This document shows positions 32,153 through 41,137 of a stretch of 64,000 nucleotides of DNA, one piece after another. Source of the stretch: Pseudofulvimonas gallinarii. Its GTDB lineage: Bacteria > Pseudomonadota > Gammaproteobacteria > Xanthomonadales > UBA2363. The notes below the pieces were generated by a model. That model was not told where the DNA came from. It made no database searches and worked only from the letters and a program-made list of their open reading frames with translations. Where the stretch lies: positions 1-64,000 of the forward strand of contig NZ_SMAF01000012.1 of the NCBI RefSeq assembly GCF_004343305.1. Reading direction: 5' to 3'. Position numbers and translations under genes: made by a program. Position 1 is the stretch's first letter; the number at the start of each line of letters is the position of its first letter.

Positions 32153-32163
32153 GCCCGACAACC

Positions 32164-33321
32164 TCAGCTGTTGCCGGCGAAGAGTTCGCGGCCGATCAGC
32201 ATGCGCCTGATCTCGTTCGTCCCCGCGCCAATCGCATACAGCTTGGCGTCGCGCAGGATCCGCCCGGTCGGATACTCGTTGATGTAGCCATTGCCGCCCA
32301 GGCACTGGATGCCTTCCAGCGCGACCTGGACCGCCGCCTCGGTGGCATGCAGCAGCACCGATGCGGCATCAATGCGCGAATCGCGTCCCTGGTCGTAGTC
32401 GCGGGCGACCTGGTAGGCATAGGCGCGCGAAGACGCCAGTGCGGTGTACATGTCGGCGATCTTGCCCTGCATCAGGCCGAAGGTGCCGATGGCCTCGCCG
32501 AACTGCCTGCGCTCGCGCACGTAGGGCAGGGCGATGTCCATGGCGGCCTGCATCAGGCCCAGCGGGCCACCGGTCAGGACCAGGCGTTCCGTATTCAGGC
32601 CGCGCATCAGCACGCGCACGCCCTGGTTCACTTCGCCAAGCACGTTTTCCTGCGGGATCTCGCAGTTGTCGAACACCAGTTCGCAGGTGTTGGAGCCGCG
32701 CATGCCGAGCTTGTCCAGCTTCTGCGCGGTTGAAAAGCCCTTCATGCCGCGTTCGACGATGAAGGCGGTCATGCAGCGGCTGCCTGCTTCCTTTCCGGCA
32801 GTGCGCATGTAGACCACCAGTACGTCGGCCTCGGGGCCGTTGGTGATCCACATCTTGTTGCCGTTGGCGACCCAGACCTCGCCACGCAGCTCGGCGCGGC
32901 AGCTCATGGAGCCGACGACGTCGGAACCGGCACCCGGCTCGCTCATCGCCAGCGCGCCCTTCCACTCGCCCGCGCACAGCTTCGGCAGGTACCTGCTTCG
33001 CTGTGCATCGGTGGCGTTGGCGTAGAGGTTGGAAACGCACAGGTTGGAATGCGCGCCGTAGCTCAGGCCCACGCTGCCGGAGGCGCGGGAGATTTCTTCC
33101 ATCGCCACCATGTGCGCGAGATAACCCATGCCGGCGCCGCCGTACTCTTCCGGAACGGTGACGCCGAGCAGGCCCATTTCACCCAGCTTCGGCCACAGGT
33201 CCTGCGGGAATGCGTTCTCGCGGTCGATCTCCTCCGCCCGCGGGGCGATTTCCGCCTGTGCAAAGGCGTGCACGCTTTCGCGCAGCAGGTCGAGTTCTTC
33301 GCCGAGGGAAGGTATGCGCAT
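32164..33321 (-). CDS. liuA: Isovaleryl-CoA dehydrogenase
   Basis: FAD-dependent acyl-CoA dehydrogenase of 385 residues that oxidises isovaleryl-CoA to 3-methylcrotonyl-CoA, passing electrons to electron-transfer flavoprotein. Family marks are [13 protein letters not shown] (about 125-137), [14 protein letters not shown], and [21 protein letters not shown], whose Glu corresponds to the catalytic base position characteristic of isovaleryl-CoA dehydrogenases. [35 protein letters not shown] is near the C-terminus. ATG 33321 gives the family start [15 protein letters not shown]. It lies 73 bases downstream of ldh on the same strand and is separated from the thiolase by the 900-base gap. Confidence 0.93.
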   Translation of the reverse strand: MRIPSLGEELDLLRESVHAFAQAEIAPRAEEIDRENAFPQDLWPKLGEMGLLGVTVPEEYGGAGMGYLAHMVAMEEISRASGSVGLSYGAHSNLCVSNLYANATDAQRSRYLPKLCAGEWKGALAMSEPGAGSDVVGSMSCRAELRGEVWVANGNKMWITNGPEADVLVVYMRTAGKEAGSRCMTAFIVERGMKGFSTAQKLDKLGMRGSNTCELVFDNCEIPQENVLGEVNQGVRVLMRGLNTERLVLTGGPLGLMQAAMDIALPYVRERRQFGEAIGTFGLMQGKIADMYTALASSRAYAYQVARDYDQGRDSRIDAASVLLHATEAAVQVALEGIQCLGGNGYINEYPTGRILRDAKLYAIGAGTNEIRRMLIGRELFAGNS

Positions 33322-33394
33322 GATCCGATGCCGTCTTGTGGGTGAAGCAGGGATGCGCGCGCCTCCCGACGCGCGCGTCGTGTGCCGTGCCGGC

Positions 33395-34498
33395 TCAGTT
33401 GCCGCGCATGCGGCCCTGGAAGCGCGGCGCATTGTTGCCCATGTGCGGCAGCTTGATCTTGCCGATCTGGGCGATGCGCTCCTCGGCCATGCGGTCGGCG
33501 GCCTTGAAGGTCGGAATGCCGTCGCGCTTGGCGATCTCGAAGATCTTGCCGAGGTTGTAGTAGATCGTGCGCATCATGCGCATGGCGCGCTCGCGGTTGT
33601 AGCCATCGAACTCGATCGAGACGTTCATCAGGCCGCCGGCGTTCACGGCATAGTCCGGTGCGTACAGGATGCCGCGCTTTTCCAGCTCGATGCCGCACTC
33701 GTCGGTGGCCAGCTGGTTGTTGGCGGCGCCACAGACGACCTTGCACTTCAGGCGCGGAATGGTGTCGAGGTTGATGGTGCCGCCCAGCGCGGTCGGCGAG
33801 TACACGTCGCAGTCGACGTCGTAGATCTCGTCCAGCTCGACCGCTTCGCAGCCCAGCTCGTCCACCGCACGCTGCACGGCCGCCTTGTTGATGTCGGTGA
33901 CGAACACCTTGGCGCCCTGTTCGCGCAGCAGCTTCACGAACTCCATGCCGACGTGGCCGACGCCCTGCACGGCGTAGCTGTACTTGCCGACATCCTCGTT
34001 GCCGTAGACGTGGTTCAGCGACGCCATCAGGCCCTGCAGCGTGCCGTAGGCGGTGAACGGCGAGGGATCGCCGGAGCCGCCATGGACCTGGTGCACGCCG
34101 GTGACGTACTCGGTTTCCTTGAGCACGTATTCCATGTCGTTGACGTCGATGCCGACGTCCTCGGCGGTGATGTAGCGGCCGCCGAGCGAATTGACGAACC
34201 GTCCGAGCGCGCGGAACAGCGCCTCGCTCTTGTCGGTGTTGGGATCGCCGATGATGACGCCCTTGCCGCCACCCAGGTTCAGGCCGGCCACGGCGGCCTT
34301 GTAGGTCATGCCCTTGGACAGACGCAGCACGTCATTGAGCGCATCTTCCTCGGTCTTGTACGGCCACATGCGCAGACCGCCCAGGGCCGGGCCCAGCACG
34401 GTGTTGTGGATGGCGATGATCGCCTTCAGGCCGGCGTCCTGGTTGTGGCAGAACACGACTTCCTCATGGCCCGAGGTGGCGATTTTTTCGAACAGCAT
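33395..34498 (-). CDS. ldh: Leucine dehydrogenase (Glu/Leu/Phe/Val dehydrogenase family)
   Basis: NAD-dependent enzyme of 367 residues that deaminates leucine and other branched-chain amino acids to 2-oxo acids, feeding the adjacent liu pathway. The N-terminal catalytic domain shows [12 protein letters not shown] and the glycine-rich [11 protein letters not shown] with the catalytic Lys of this family ([21 protein letters not shown]). The C-terminal Rossmann domain has [15 protein letters not shown] with the GxGxxG nucleotide loop. Length matches leucine dehydrogenases rather than glutamate dehydrogenase. The neighbours (liuA onward) support branched-chain substrates. Its promoter must lie in the 34499-34660 region, which also contains a structured element. 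Confidence 0.92.
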   Translation of the reverse strand: MLFEKIATSGHEEVVFCHNQDAGLKAIIAIHNTVLGPALGGLRMWPYKTEEDALNDVLRLSKGMTYKAAVAGLNLGGGKGVIIGDPNTDKSEALFRALGRFVNSLGGRYITAEDVGIDVNDMEYVLKETEYVTGVHQVHGGSGDPSPFTAYGTLQGLMASLNHVYGNEDVGKYSYAVQGVGHVGMEFVKLLREQGAKVFVTDINKAAVQRAVDELGCEAVELDEIYDVDCDVYSPTALGGTINLDTIPRLKCKVVCGAANNQLATDECGIELEKRGILYAPDYAVNAGGLMNVSIEFDGYNRERAMRMMRTIYYNLGKIFEIAKRDGIPTFKAADRMAEERIAQIGKIKLPHMGNNAPRFQGRMRGN

Positions 34499-34584
34499 GT
34501 CGGACTACTCCGCTATCGGCGTGGGATGATTGGCCGGCCCGGAAAGCGGTGGCACGGAGAATTGTGCACCTGCAAAACTTCCGG

Positions 34585-34638
34585 ATGCCGCCCTGCGTGA
34601 GGGCCGGCATTGTAGCAGCCCGCTTCGGCGGGTTTTCT
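34585..34638 (+). ncRNA. Orphan structured element ending in a terminator-like hairpin
   Basis: Two hairpins stand in the divergent gap between ldh and the glycosyltransferase. The first (34585-34610) pairs ATGCCG with CGGCAT and CCCT with AGGG, with one bulged C and a five-base loop. The second pairs CCCGC with GCGGG around a TTCG tetraloop (34619-34632) and is followed by TTTTCT on the plus strand, the classic intrinsic terminator form. No plus-strand gene lies upstream for about 5 kb. This could be a small RNA, or a transcription attenuator in the leader of the glycosyltransferase gene. No promoter was identified with confidence. Confidence 0.4.
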
Positions 34639-34660
34639 GTACGCAGACGTGTGGAAGGTG

Positions 34661-36502
34661 ATGACACAACGGGTGTTCATGGTGCTGTGGCTGCTGCTGG
34701 CCGCGCTGAAACTGGCGCTGGCCGTTCACCTGCCGCTTTTCGGCGACGAAGCCTTCTACTGGTGGGAAAGCCGCTGGCCGGCGTGGTCGTACAGCGACCT
34801 GCCGCCGCTGACCGCCTGGCTGATCGGCCTGGGATCGGCCATGCCGGGCGCCGAGATCGCGGTGCGCTGGCCGTTCCTGTTGCTGGGACTGCTGCTGCCC
34901 TGGCAGGTGGCGTGGCTGGCGCGCAGCAGCCATGGCGAGGCGGCCGCATGGACGGCCGGCATCCTGGCGCTTGTGCTGCCGCTGGCTTTCGCCATCGGCG
35001 TGATGGCGGTGCCCGACGTGGTGATGGCCTGCCTGTCCGTCGCCGCCGCACACCAGTTGCTCGTCGCATTGGCACCTCCGGCACGGGCCCGGCCATGGTT
35101 GTTGCTCGGCGTCGTGCTCGGGTTGGGCATGCTCTGCCATTACCGGTTTGCAGCATTGCCGCTGGTGATCGCGCTGGTCGTCCTGATGCATCCGCACGGA
35201 CGCGCCACCCTGCGCACGCCCTGGCCGTGGCTGGCTGCGCTGGTCGCGGCGTCGACATTGCTTCCGCTGTGGTGGTTCAACGCCGGCCATGACTACGCCG
35301 GCCTGCGTTTCCAGTTGCTGGACCGCCACCCCTGGGCCTGGCAGTCCGACGGCTGGCTGCAACTGGCCGAGCAGGCGCTGGTGGTCGGTCCCGTTCTGGC
35401 CTGGATCATGGTCGCGACGATGTGGCGGCTGTGGCGACGCCGGCCACTGGCCGGCAACGAGATGACGCTGGCGGTGCTGGCGTCGGGAATGTGGCTGCTG
35501 TTCTTCGCACTGGGATTTGTCGCCGACAACGAGCGCTTCCGCTGGCACTGGCAGTTGCCGGCCTATCTGGTCGCCCTGCCGCTGGTGGCCGGGTCGTGGT
35601 CGACGTGGTCGCAACGCATCCGGACCGCCGCGCTGGCGGTGTCGGCCCTCGTCATCGCGCTGGTGCTGGCGTACTTCGCCGCCGGGATCTGGCCGTCTGC
35701 GCAGGGCGGCTGGTTCGATGGCAAGCGCTTCCCCGCGAACTTCAGCGGCTGGCGTGAAGTCGCGGCGTGGCAGCGCGAGGCGGATGCCGGCGCGACCCCG
35801 GTGATCGTGGACAACTTCATGCTCGGGGCGGCATTGACCTACTACATGGCGCCGGAACGTCGCGATGCCGTGCGCGTCCTCGACGACCCGCTCAACAGCC
35901 GTCATGGCCGCGCCGCCCAGCTGGCGATCTGGTCGCTGGACGAAGCGGCGCTGGCTTCGCAGCCACCGGCACCAGGCTGGCTGCTGGTCGAGGAAACCGC
36001 GCGTCGTTTCAGCGACCGCTGGGACTGGTACCGGAACCTGTGCACGCGTTTCGCGGGACTGCGCCTCGACGGCGTGCTCGACCTGTTCGACGGACGCAAG
36101 CGCTTCGTGCGCTGGCGCCATGACGGTTACTCGACGCAGCCGCACTGCGACACTGCAGCGTTGCCGCCGCTGGGCTGGGTGGACCAGGACCGCCAGGTGC
36201 GCCACCGTGGCGAGCCCGTGCTGGTTTCCGGCTGGGTGACGCAGGCGGGGCAGGGCATCGAAGCGGTCGACATCCGCATCGAAGGCCAGGCGCCGGTCAG
36301 CGTATCGCGGACGCGCGAGGCGGCCTGGGCGCGCCAGCATTGGGGCGAGCTGGGTGATCCCGCCGGTGATCGCCTCGGTTTCGGCGTCGTGATCGACACC
36401 CGCGACTGGGCAGCCGGGACCTACACCTACCAGGTCGAGGCGCGTCGTCCGGACGGGCTTGTCTGGCCCATCGGCAGCGGCGCGCTGCGCATCGATCGCT
36501 GA
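34661..36502 (+). CDS. Polytopic membrane glycosyltransferase (ArnT/PMT-like) with extra C-terminal domain
   Basis: A 613-residue inner-membrane protein of the GT-C glycosyltransferase type, which uses polyprenyl-phosphate sugars on the outer face of the membrane. The first periplasmic loop carries the acidic catalytic motif in LFGDEAFYWWESRWPAWSYSDLPPL. About ten hydrophobic helices run to residue 350. A soluble region follows, including VIVDNFMLGAALTYYMAP, and a beta-rich C-terminal domain (SGWVTQAGQGIEAVDIRIEG). The start is uncertain: GGAAGG lies only two bases before ATG 34661, so a nearby GTG or ATG (34679) may be used. The acceptor (lipid A, protein or polysaccharide) cannot be told. 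Its stop abuts the convergent maf stop. Confidence 0.8.
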   Translation: MTQRVFMVLWLLLAALKLALAVHLPLFGDEAFYWWESRWPAWSYSDLPPLTAWLIGLGSAMPGAEIAVRWPFLLLGLLLPWQVAWLARSSHGEAAAWTAGILALVLPLAFAIGVMAVPDVVMACLSVAAAHQLLVALAPPARARPWLLLGVVLGLGMLCHYRFAALPLVIALVVLMHPHGRATLRTPWPWLAALVAASTLLPLWWFNAGHDYAGLRFQLLDRHPWAWQSDGWLQLAEQALVVGPVLAWIMVATMWRLWRRRPLAGNEMTLAVLASGMWLLFFALGFVADNERFRWHWQLPAYLVALPLVAGSWSTWSQRIRTAALAVSALVIALVLAYFAAGIWPSAQGGWFDGKRFPANFSGWREVAAWQREADAGATPVIVDNFMLGAALTYYMAPERRDAVRVLDDPLNSRHGRAAQLAIWSLDEAALASQPPAPGWLLVEETARRFSDRWDWYRNLCTRFAGLRLDGVLDLFDGRKRFVRWRHDGYSTQPHCDTAALPPLGWVDQDRQVRHRGEPVLVSGWVTQAGQGIEAVDIRIEGQAPVSVSRTREAAWARQHWGELGDPAGDRLGFGVVIDTRDWAAGTYTYQVEARRPDGLVWPIGSGALRIDR

Positions 36503-37084
36503 TCAACCGGCGAGCGGATCGACGCCGGCATCGCGCAACATCCTCGCCAGCGCGATGAGCGGAAGGCCGACCAGCGCCGTCGGATCGCGGCTGTCGATAT
36601 GTTCGAACAGGACGATGCCCAGGCCTTCGCACTTGAAGCTGCCGGCACAGTCGTAGGGCTGCTCGCGCTGCAGGTAGGATTCGATTTGACGCTCCTCCAG
36701 CGGGCGGAACCGCACCGCGGTCGTGTCGAGGTGAACCTGTTCACAGCCGGTGGCGTCGATGACGCAGACCGCCGTCAGGAACCGGACGGTACGACCCGAA
36801 CAGGCGGCCAGCTGTTCGCGCGCACGCGCGTGGTCGCCGGGCTTGCCCAGCAGGCGGTCGCCCAGCGCGGCAACCTGGTCCGAGCCGACCACCACGCGGC
36901 CCGGATGGTCTGCGGCAACGGCGCGCGCCTTGGCGATGGCCAGCCGGCGGGCGAGGGCGTCCGGCGCTTCGCCGGGCCGCGCCGATTCGTCGACGGCCGG
37001 TGCCGCCTGGGAAAATCCGGTCAGGATCCGTTCCAGCAGCGAGCGACGGTAGGCGGAGGTCGAGGCCAGTACGACAGTAGTCAT
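36503..37084 (-). CDS. maf: Maf family nucleotide pyrophosphatase (YceF type)
   Basis: House-cleaning nucleoside-triphosphate pyrophosphatase of 193 residues. It has the family start VVLASTSAYRRSLLERI (SxxRxxLL) near the N-terminus, DESARPGEAP, and VVVGSDQVAALGDRLLGKPG, followed by YDCAGSFKCEGLGIVLFEHIDS. The combination SDQ and C-A-G-S-F-K is the YceF type, reported to act on m7GTP, rather than the TTP/UTP type. It is divergent from yceD, with 52 bases between starts; maf-yceD adjacency is common in gammaproteobacteria. Confidence 0.9.
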   Translation of the reverse strand: MTTVVLASTSAYRRSLLERILTGFSQAAPAVDESARPGEAPDALARRLAIAKARAVAADHPGRVVVGSDQVAALGDRLLGKPGDHARAREQLAACSGRTVRFLTAVCVIDATGCEQVHLDTTAVRFRPLEERQIESYLQREQPYDCAGSFKCEGLGIVLFEHIDSRDPTALVGLPLIALARMLRDAGVDPLAG

Positions 37085-37097
37085 GGAACGCCTTGAA

Positions 37098-37127
37098 TTG
37101 ACAGGTTCTTTATACGGGCGCTAGCAT
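37098..37127 (+). promoter_or_regulatory. Strong sigma-70 promoter for yceD-rpmF
   Basis: A perfect TTGACA (37098-37103) is followed after 18 bases by TAGCAT (37122-37127). The transcript should start near 37134, only about three bases before the yceD ATG at 37137, so the mRNA would be almost leaderless. Confidence 0.7.
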
Positions 37128-37136
37128 AGCCGTCTT

Positions 37137-37649
37137 ATGTCTCGCGGGCTGCCCGATCAGGTCGATGTCTGGCGAATGGTGACCGGGCGTCGCTGCTTTG
37201 CGGGCGAGCTCGATCTGGCCAGCCTGACGCGCCTGCGCGACAGTCTTGGCAGCACCGAAGGCGTCGTCACCTGCGAGATCGAGTTCGATACGGACGAGTT
37301 CGACCAGGCCTATGTCGAAGTGCGCGCCCAGAGCGAGCTTCCGCTCGTCTGCCAGCGCACGCTCGAGGTGTACAGGCAGCCGGTCTCGATCGGGCTTCGT
37401 CTCGGCCTCATGCGGCGCGAGGACGAGGAAGCGGCATTGCCGCCCGGATACGAGCCGCTGCTGGTGCCGGCCGACGGCATGGTGGCGCTGGCGGACCTGA
37501 TCGAGGACGAGCTGATCCTGGCGCTGCCGCTGGTGCCGGCGCGACCGGACAGCGCGCTGGTCGGACAGGAAGAAAGCGCCGCGGAAGAGGCGCAGGAAGA
37601 TGCGAAGCCCAACCCCTTCGCTGTTTTGAAATCGCTGCGCTTGCAGTAG
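37137..37649 (+). CDS. yceD: YceD family protein (DUF177), linked to 23S rRNA/L32
   Basis: A 170-residue cytoplasmic protein of the DUF177 family, almost always encoded next to rpmF and implicated in 23S rRNA accumulation or ribosome assembly. Visible marks are CEIEFDTDEFDQAYVEVRAQSELPLVCQRTLEVYRQPV, with a conserved Cys-containing strand. The acidic IEDELILALPLVP is also present, then an acidic tail and KPNPFAVLKSLR, the ending typical of the family. The N-terminus (VDVWRMVTGRRCFAGEL) agrees with relatives, so ATG 37137 is accepted although there is no Shine-Dalgarno and the promoter is immediately adjacent. Confidence 0.9.
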   Translation: MSRGLPDQVDVWRMVTGRRCFAGELDLASLTRLRDSLGSTEGVVTCEIEFDTDEFDQAYVEVRAQSELPLVCQRTLEVYRQPVSIGLRLGLMRREDEEAALPPGYEPLLVPADGMVALADLIEDELILALPLVPARPDSALVGQEESAAEEAQEDAKPNPFAVLKSLRLQ

Positions 37650-37741
37650 GCGGCAACCCGGACAACAAGTCCTCCGTTCAAGGACGAACGGCGGCAATCA
37701 CGTCAGGATGACACGGCAAGAGATCACTGGAGTTTTCCACC

Positions 37742-37942
37742 ATGGCTGTTCAGAAGAGCCGCAAGACCCCGTCGACGCGCGGCATGCGCCGTTCCCACGA
37801 TGCCCTCACCGCGGCGCAGCTTTCGACCGACCCGACCAGCGGCGAGACCCATCGTCGCCACCACGTCACCAAGGATGGCTACTACCGTGGCCGCCAGGTG
37901 ATCGCGTCCAAGGTGGAAGTGGCCGAGGACGACGAGGATTAA
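37742..37942 (+). CDS. rpmF: 50S ribosomal protein L32
   Basis: Small basic ribosomal protein, 66 residues, beginning [21 protein letters not shown] and containing [19 protein letters not shown], diagnostic of L32. GGAG lies nine bases before ATG 37742. It is 92 bases after yceD and followed by a terminator at 38020-38060. The zinc-ribbon Cys residues of some L32 proteins are absent, as in most gammaproteobacteria. The acidic end (EVAEDDED) is slightly longer than in E. coli. Confidence 0.97.
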   Translation: MAVQKSRKTPSTRGMRRSHDALTAAQLSTDPTSGETHRRHHVTKDGYYRGRQVIASKVEVAEDDED

Positions 37943-38019
37943 GTTCCTCCCGTGCCGACCGTCGCGTCAACATCGCGCCGGGAGGCACCGGCGCAAGGCC
38001 ATCAATGCAAGACAGGCAG

Positions 38020-38060
38020 GGGCGTGAGCCGGCGATGAGCCGGGCTCGCGCCTTTGTCTT
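38020..38060 (+). terminator. Intrinsic terminator between rpmF and fabH
   Basis: A long stem from 38021 to 38052 pairs GGCG with CGCC, then GAGCCGGC with GCC/GGCTC around a GATGA loop with one mismatch and one bulge. It is followed by TTTGTCTT (38053-38060). It should end or reduce transcription from the yceD promoter before the fab genes. Confidence 0.7.
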
Positions 38061-38115
38061 ACCCGCGTGTCGCCCGCCAGGACGGCAACCGCGTGGTTTT
38101 CGGGAGGATATCTAG

Positions 38116-39084
38116 GTGATCTATTCGCGAATTGCCGGAACGGGCAGCTACCTGCCTGAGCGTGTGTTGACCAACGCCGACCTCGAGAAAATGGTCGAGA
38201 CCACCGACGAGTGGATCCGCGAGCGCACGGGCATTTCCGAGCGCCGGATCGCCGCCGAGGGCCAGACCACGGCGGATCTTGCCGAGCAGGCCGCGCGACG
38301 CGCGATGGAAGCGGCCGGCGTCACCGCCGACGACATCGACCTGATCGCCCTGGGCACCACGACCCCCGACCTGATCTTCCCGAGCACGGCCTGCCTGGTG
38401 CAGGCGCGCCTGGGTGCGGGCGGTTGCGCCGCGTTCGATGTCAACGCCGCCTGCTCCGGATTCATCTACGCGCTGTCGATGGCCGACAAGTTCATCCGTT
38501 CCGGCCAGTCGAAGTGCGCGCTGGTGATCGGCGCCGAGACGTTGACCCGGATGATCGACTGGACGGACCGCGGCACCTGCGTGCTGTTCGGTGATGGCGC
38601 CGGCGCCGTCGTGCTGAAGCCGTCCGAAGAGACCGGCATCCTCTCGACGCACCTGCATGCCGATGGCGGCCACAAGGAACTGCTGTTCAATCCCGTCGGC
38701 GTGTCGTCCGGTTTCCGCGACGAGCACAACCACGGCGTCAAGGTGGTGATGATCGGCAACGAGCTGTTCAAGGTCGCCGTGCGCGCCCTGGCCAAGGTCG
38801 CCGAGGAAGCGCTCGAAGCCAACGGCATTGCCCAGGAAGAACTGGACTGGCTGGTCCCGCACCAGGCCAACCTGCGCATCATCAGCGCCACTGCGCGCCA
38901 TCTCGGCCTGCCGATGGAAAAGGTCATCGTCACCGTCGACCGCCACGGCAACACGTCGTCGGGTTCGGTGCCGCTGGCGCTCGACGAAGCGGTCCGCGAC
39001 GGCCGCATCCAGCGCGGCCAGCTGCTGCTGATGGAAGCCTTCGGCGGCGGCATCACCTGGGGTTCGGCACTGCTGCGCTACTGA
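38116..39084 (+). CDS. fabH: 3-oxoacyl-ACP synthase III
   Basis: Starts fatty-acid synthesis by condensing acetyl-CoA with malonyl-ACP. The 322-residue thiolase-fold enzyme has the Cys-His-Asn triad: C113 in NAACSGF, H249 in HQANLR and N279 in HGNTSSG, plus the C-terminal [14 protein letters not shown]. It starts with GTG at 38116, with GGGAGG nine bases upstream, and gives the family start [19 protein letters not shown]. In many relatives plsX lies between rpmF and fabH; here it is missing and a terminator stands in the gap. It is followed by a hairpin and fabD. Confidence 0.97.
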   Translation: MIYSRIAGTGSYLPERVLTNADLEKMVETTDEWIRERTGISERRIAAEGQTTADLAEQAARRAMEAAGVTADDIDLIALGTTTPDLIFPSTACLVQARLGAGGCAAFDVNAACSGFIYALSMADKFIRSGQSKCALVIGAETLTRMIDWTDRGTCVLFGDGAGAVVLKPSEETGILSTHLHADGGHKELLFNPVGVSSGFRDEHNHGVKVVMIGNELFKVAVRALAKVAEEALEANGIAQEELDWLVPHQANLRIISATARHLGLPMEKVIVTVDRHGNTSSGSVPLALDEAVRDGRIQRGQLLLMEAFGGGITWGSALLRY

Positions 39085-39095
39085 TCGGGTCGGCT

Positions 39096-39125
39096 CCGGC
39101 GAGACACGGAGTGTCCGCTCGCCGG
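39096..39125. repeat. Strong intercistronic hairpin fabH-fabD
   Basis: CCGGCGAG (39096-39103) and CTCGCCGG (39118-39125) pair perfectly, and inside them ACAC pairs with GTGT around GGA. No T-run follows. It could be a partial terminator, an RNA stability element or a processing site between the two genes. Confidence 0.6.
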
Positions 39126-39157
39126 TGTATCGAACAAGTGAACTGGGAGTTTTCTGG

Positions 39158-40114
39158 ATGACTGCACAAAACCAATCGATGGCCGATCTGGCCTTCGTGT
39201 TCCCGGGGCAGGGGTCGCAGGCGCCGGGCATGCTGGCGGACCTGGCGGCCGCGTTTCCGCTGGTGACCGACACCTTCGCCGAGGCCTCCGAAGGGGCAGG
39301 CGTGGATCTGTGGGAGATCAGCCAGTCCGGCGACGAACGCCTCAACCAGACCGAGTTCACGCAACCGGCGCTGCTCGCCGGCGGCATCGCGGTGTGGCGG
39401 CTCTGGCGCGCGCAGGGCGGGGCCATCCCGGCGCAGCTGGCCGGCCACAGCCTGGGTGAATACACCGCGCTGGTCGCAGCGGGCGCCCTTTCGCTGGCTG
39501 ACGGTGCCCGCCTGGTGCGCGAGCGCGGCCGCCTGATGCAGGAAGCGGTGCCCGCCGGTGTCGGCGCCATGGCCGCGGTGCTCGGCACCGACGACGCGCT
39601 GGTTGCCGACGTCTGCGTCGCGGCGTCCGGCGACGAGGTCGTGGTTCCGGCGAACTACAACTCCCCCGGCCAGATCGTCATCGGCGGCCACGCCGTCGCC
39701 GTGGATCGCGCCATTTCGCTGCTCGCCGAGCGTGGCGTGCGCAAGGCGGTGAAACTGCCGGTCAGCGTGCCTTCGCACACGCCGCTGATGCGTCCCGCGG
39801 CGGAGCGCCTGGCAGGCGTGATGGCGCAGCTGGACTGGCAGATGCCGTCGCTTCCGGTGCTGCACAACGTCGACGCCCGACGTCGCGATTCGGTCGAGGC
39901 GATCCGCGATGCGCTGGCGGCGCAGCTGTTCCAGCCGGTGCGCTGGACCGACTGCGTGCAGGCGCTGGTCGCGGCTGGCGCGACGCGGATCGCCGAATGC
40001 GGTCCGGGCAAGGTGCTCGCCGGCCTGGTGAAGCGCATCGACAAGTCGCTGGACATGCGCGCCCTCGGCGGCGCGGACGAATTCAACGCGGCGCTTGACG
40101 CCTGGCGCGCCTGA
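39158..40114 (+). CDS. fabD: Malonyl-CoA:ACP transacylase
   Basis: Moves malonyl from CoA to ACP. The 318-residue enzyme has the nucleophile S98 in GHSLGEYTALVAAG, the N-terminal LAFVFPGQGSQ motif, and the catalytic His region SVPSHTPLMRPAAERL near 200. GGGAG precedes ATG 39158. fabG starts 20 bases after its stop. Confidence 0.97.
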   Translation: MTAQNQSMADLAFVFPGQGSQAPGMLADLAAAFPLVTDTFAEASEGAGVDLWEISQSGDERLNQTEFTQPALLAGGIAVWRLWRAQGGAIPAQLAGHSLGEYTALVAAGALSLADGARLVRERGRLMQEAVPAGVGAMAAVLGTDDALVADVCVAASGDEVVVPANYNSPGQIVIGGHAVAVDRAISLLAERGVRKAVKLPVSVPSHTPLMRPAAERLAGVMAQLDWQMPSLPVLHNVDARRRDSVEAIRDALAAQLFQPVRWTDCVQALVAAGATRIAECGPGKVLAGLVKRIDKSLDMRALGGADEFNAALDAWRA

Positions 40115-40134
40115 GCACCGACAAGGAGACCCTT

Positions 40135-40884
40135 ATGAACGCAGTGCTTGAAGGCGAAATCGCCCTCGTCACCGGCGCCAGCCGCGGCATCGGCGCCGCC
40201 ATTGCCGACACGCTGGCCCGGGCCGGCGCACGCGTGATCGGCACCGCCACCAGCCCGTCCGGCGCCGATGCCATCAGCGAGCGACTGGCGGCGCTGCCCG
40301 GCAAGGGCGAGGGCCGCGTGCTGGACGTGACCGCGCCGGGCGCCTGCGAGGCGCTGGTCGAAGCGGTCGGCAAGGACATCGGCGCGGTGTCGATCCTCGT
40401 CAACAACGCCGGCATCACCCGCGACCAGTTGTTGATGCGCATGAAGGACGACGACTGGCAGGGGGTCATCGACACCAACCTGACTTCGGTCTTCCGCCTC
40501 GGCAAGGCGGTCCTGCGCGGCATGATGAAGGCACGCAAGGGCCGCATCATCTCCATCGCCTCGGTGATCGGTTCCATCGGCAACGCCGGCCAGGCCAACT
40601 ACGCGGCCGCCAAGGCCGGCATTGTCGGCTTCAGCAAGTCGATGGCGCGCGAAGTCGGCAGCCGCGGCATCACCGTGAACGTGGTCGCGCCGGGTTTCAT
40701 CGAGACCGACATGACGCGCGACCTGCCGGAGGCACAGCGCCAGGCGCTGGCCGATTCGATCGCGCTCGGGCGCCTGGGCACGCCGGACGATATCGCGCAG
40801 GCGGTCCTGTTCCTGGCCGGACCGGGCGGCGCCTACATCACCGGCGAAACGCTGCATGTCAACGGCGGCATGTACATGAGTTGA
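40135..40884 (+). CDS. fabG: 3-oxoacyl-ACP reductase
   Basis: NADPH-dependent short-chain dehydrogenase of 249 residues reducing 3-oxoacyl-ACP. It shows the cofactor loop TGASRGIG (12-19), NNAG (about 90), the catalytic Ser in [14 protein letters not shown], and the YxxxK pair in [11 protein letters not shown]. The C-terminus [12 protein letters not shown] is typical of FabG. AAGGAG precedes the ATG. Confidence 0.97.
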   Translation: MNAVLEGEIALVTGASRGIGAAIADTLARAGARVIGTATSPSGADAISERLAALPGKGEGRVLDVTAPGACEALVEAVGKDIGAVSILVNNAGITRDQLLMRMKDDDWQGVIDTNLTSVFRLGKAVLRGMMKARKGRIISIASVIGSIGNAGQANYAAAKAGIVGFSKSMAREVGSRGITVNVVAPGFIETDMTRDLPEAQRQALADSIALGRLGTPDDIAQAVLFLAGPGGAYITGETLHVNGGMYMS

Positions 40885-41025
40885 GGCTAGCGGCTGGCAA
40901 GGCGCATGCCACCTTCGCGACACTCGGACTTGCAGCCGGCTGGGTCGGGAAACCGCTTCACGGACGGGCGCCAATCGTGTCCGTTCCTGTGTCGTGTTCT
41001 TCGTCCTGGCCGGCAGGAATCCGCG

Positions 41026-41053
41026 TAACGTCCGGCACCTCCACGTTATTTTT
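41026..41053 (+). terminator. Possible weak terminator between fabG and acpP
   Basis: TAACGT (41026-41031) and ACGTTA (41043-41048) form a six-pair stem with an eleven-base loop, followed directly by TTTTT (41049-41053). It sits ahead of a separate acpP promoter, so it would isolate acpP expression. The stem is short and AT-containing. Confidence 0.4.
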
Positions 41054-41095
41054 CCGCCCCGGTCGGGGGCTTCCCTCCGCCGGGCGGTCATGCTC

Positions 41096-41101
41096 TACAA
41101 T
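41096..41101 (+). promoter_or_regulatory. -10 element of an acpP promoter
   Basis: TACAAT lies 36 bases before the acpP ATG, in the 250-base fabG-acpP gap. The -35 match is poor (TTCCCT at 41071-41076). acpP often has its own promoter because its product is needed in large amounts. Confidence 0.45.
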
Positions 41102-41137
41102 CCCCGCTTCACTCACGCAGCAGAGGTCGTCACACAC

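Larger units (their letters stand above)
31258..32163. other. Long gap with no recognisable gene
   Basis: About 900 bases between thiolase and isovaleryl-CoA dehydrogenase, the largest gap in the window. Open frames exist on both strands (for example 31462-32064 on the minus strand), but they are Arg/Pro/Ser/Cys-rich, with no known motif, signal peptide or ribosome-binding site. It holds an eight-base tandem repeat (32011-32034) and a hairpin after the dehydrogenase. It may be the remains of a lost gene. Confidence 0.5.

Noticed and set aside
30031-32733. Long plus-strand open frame of 900 codons spanning the 900-base gap
   Set aside because: It covers thiolase and liuA in antisense and merely stays open through the gap; no ribosome-binding site or motif.
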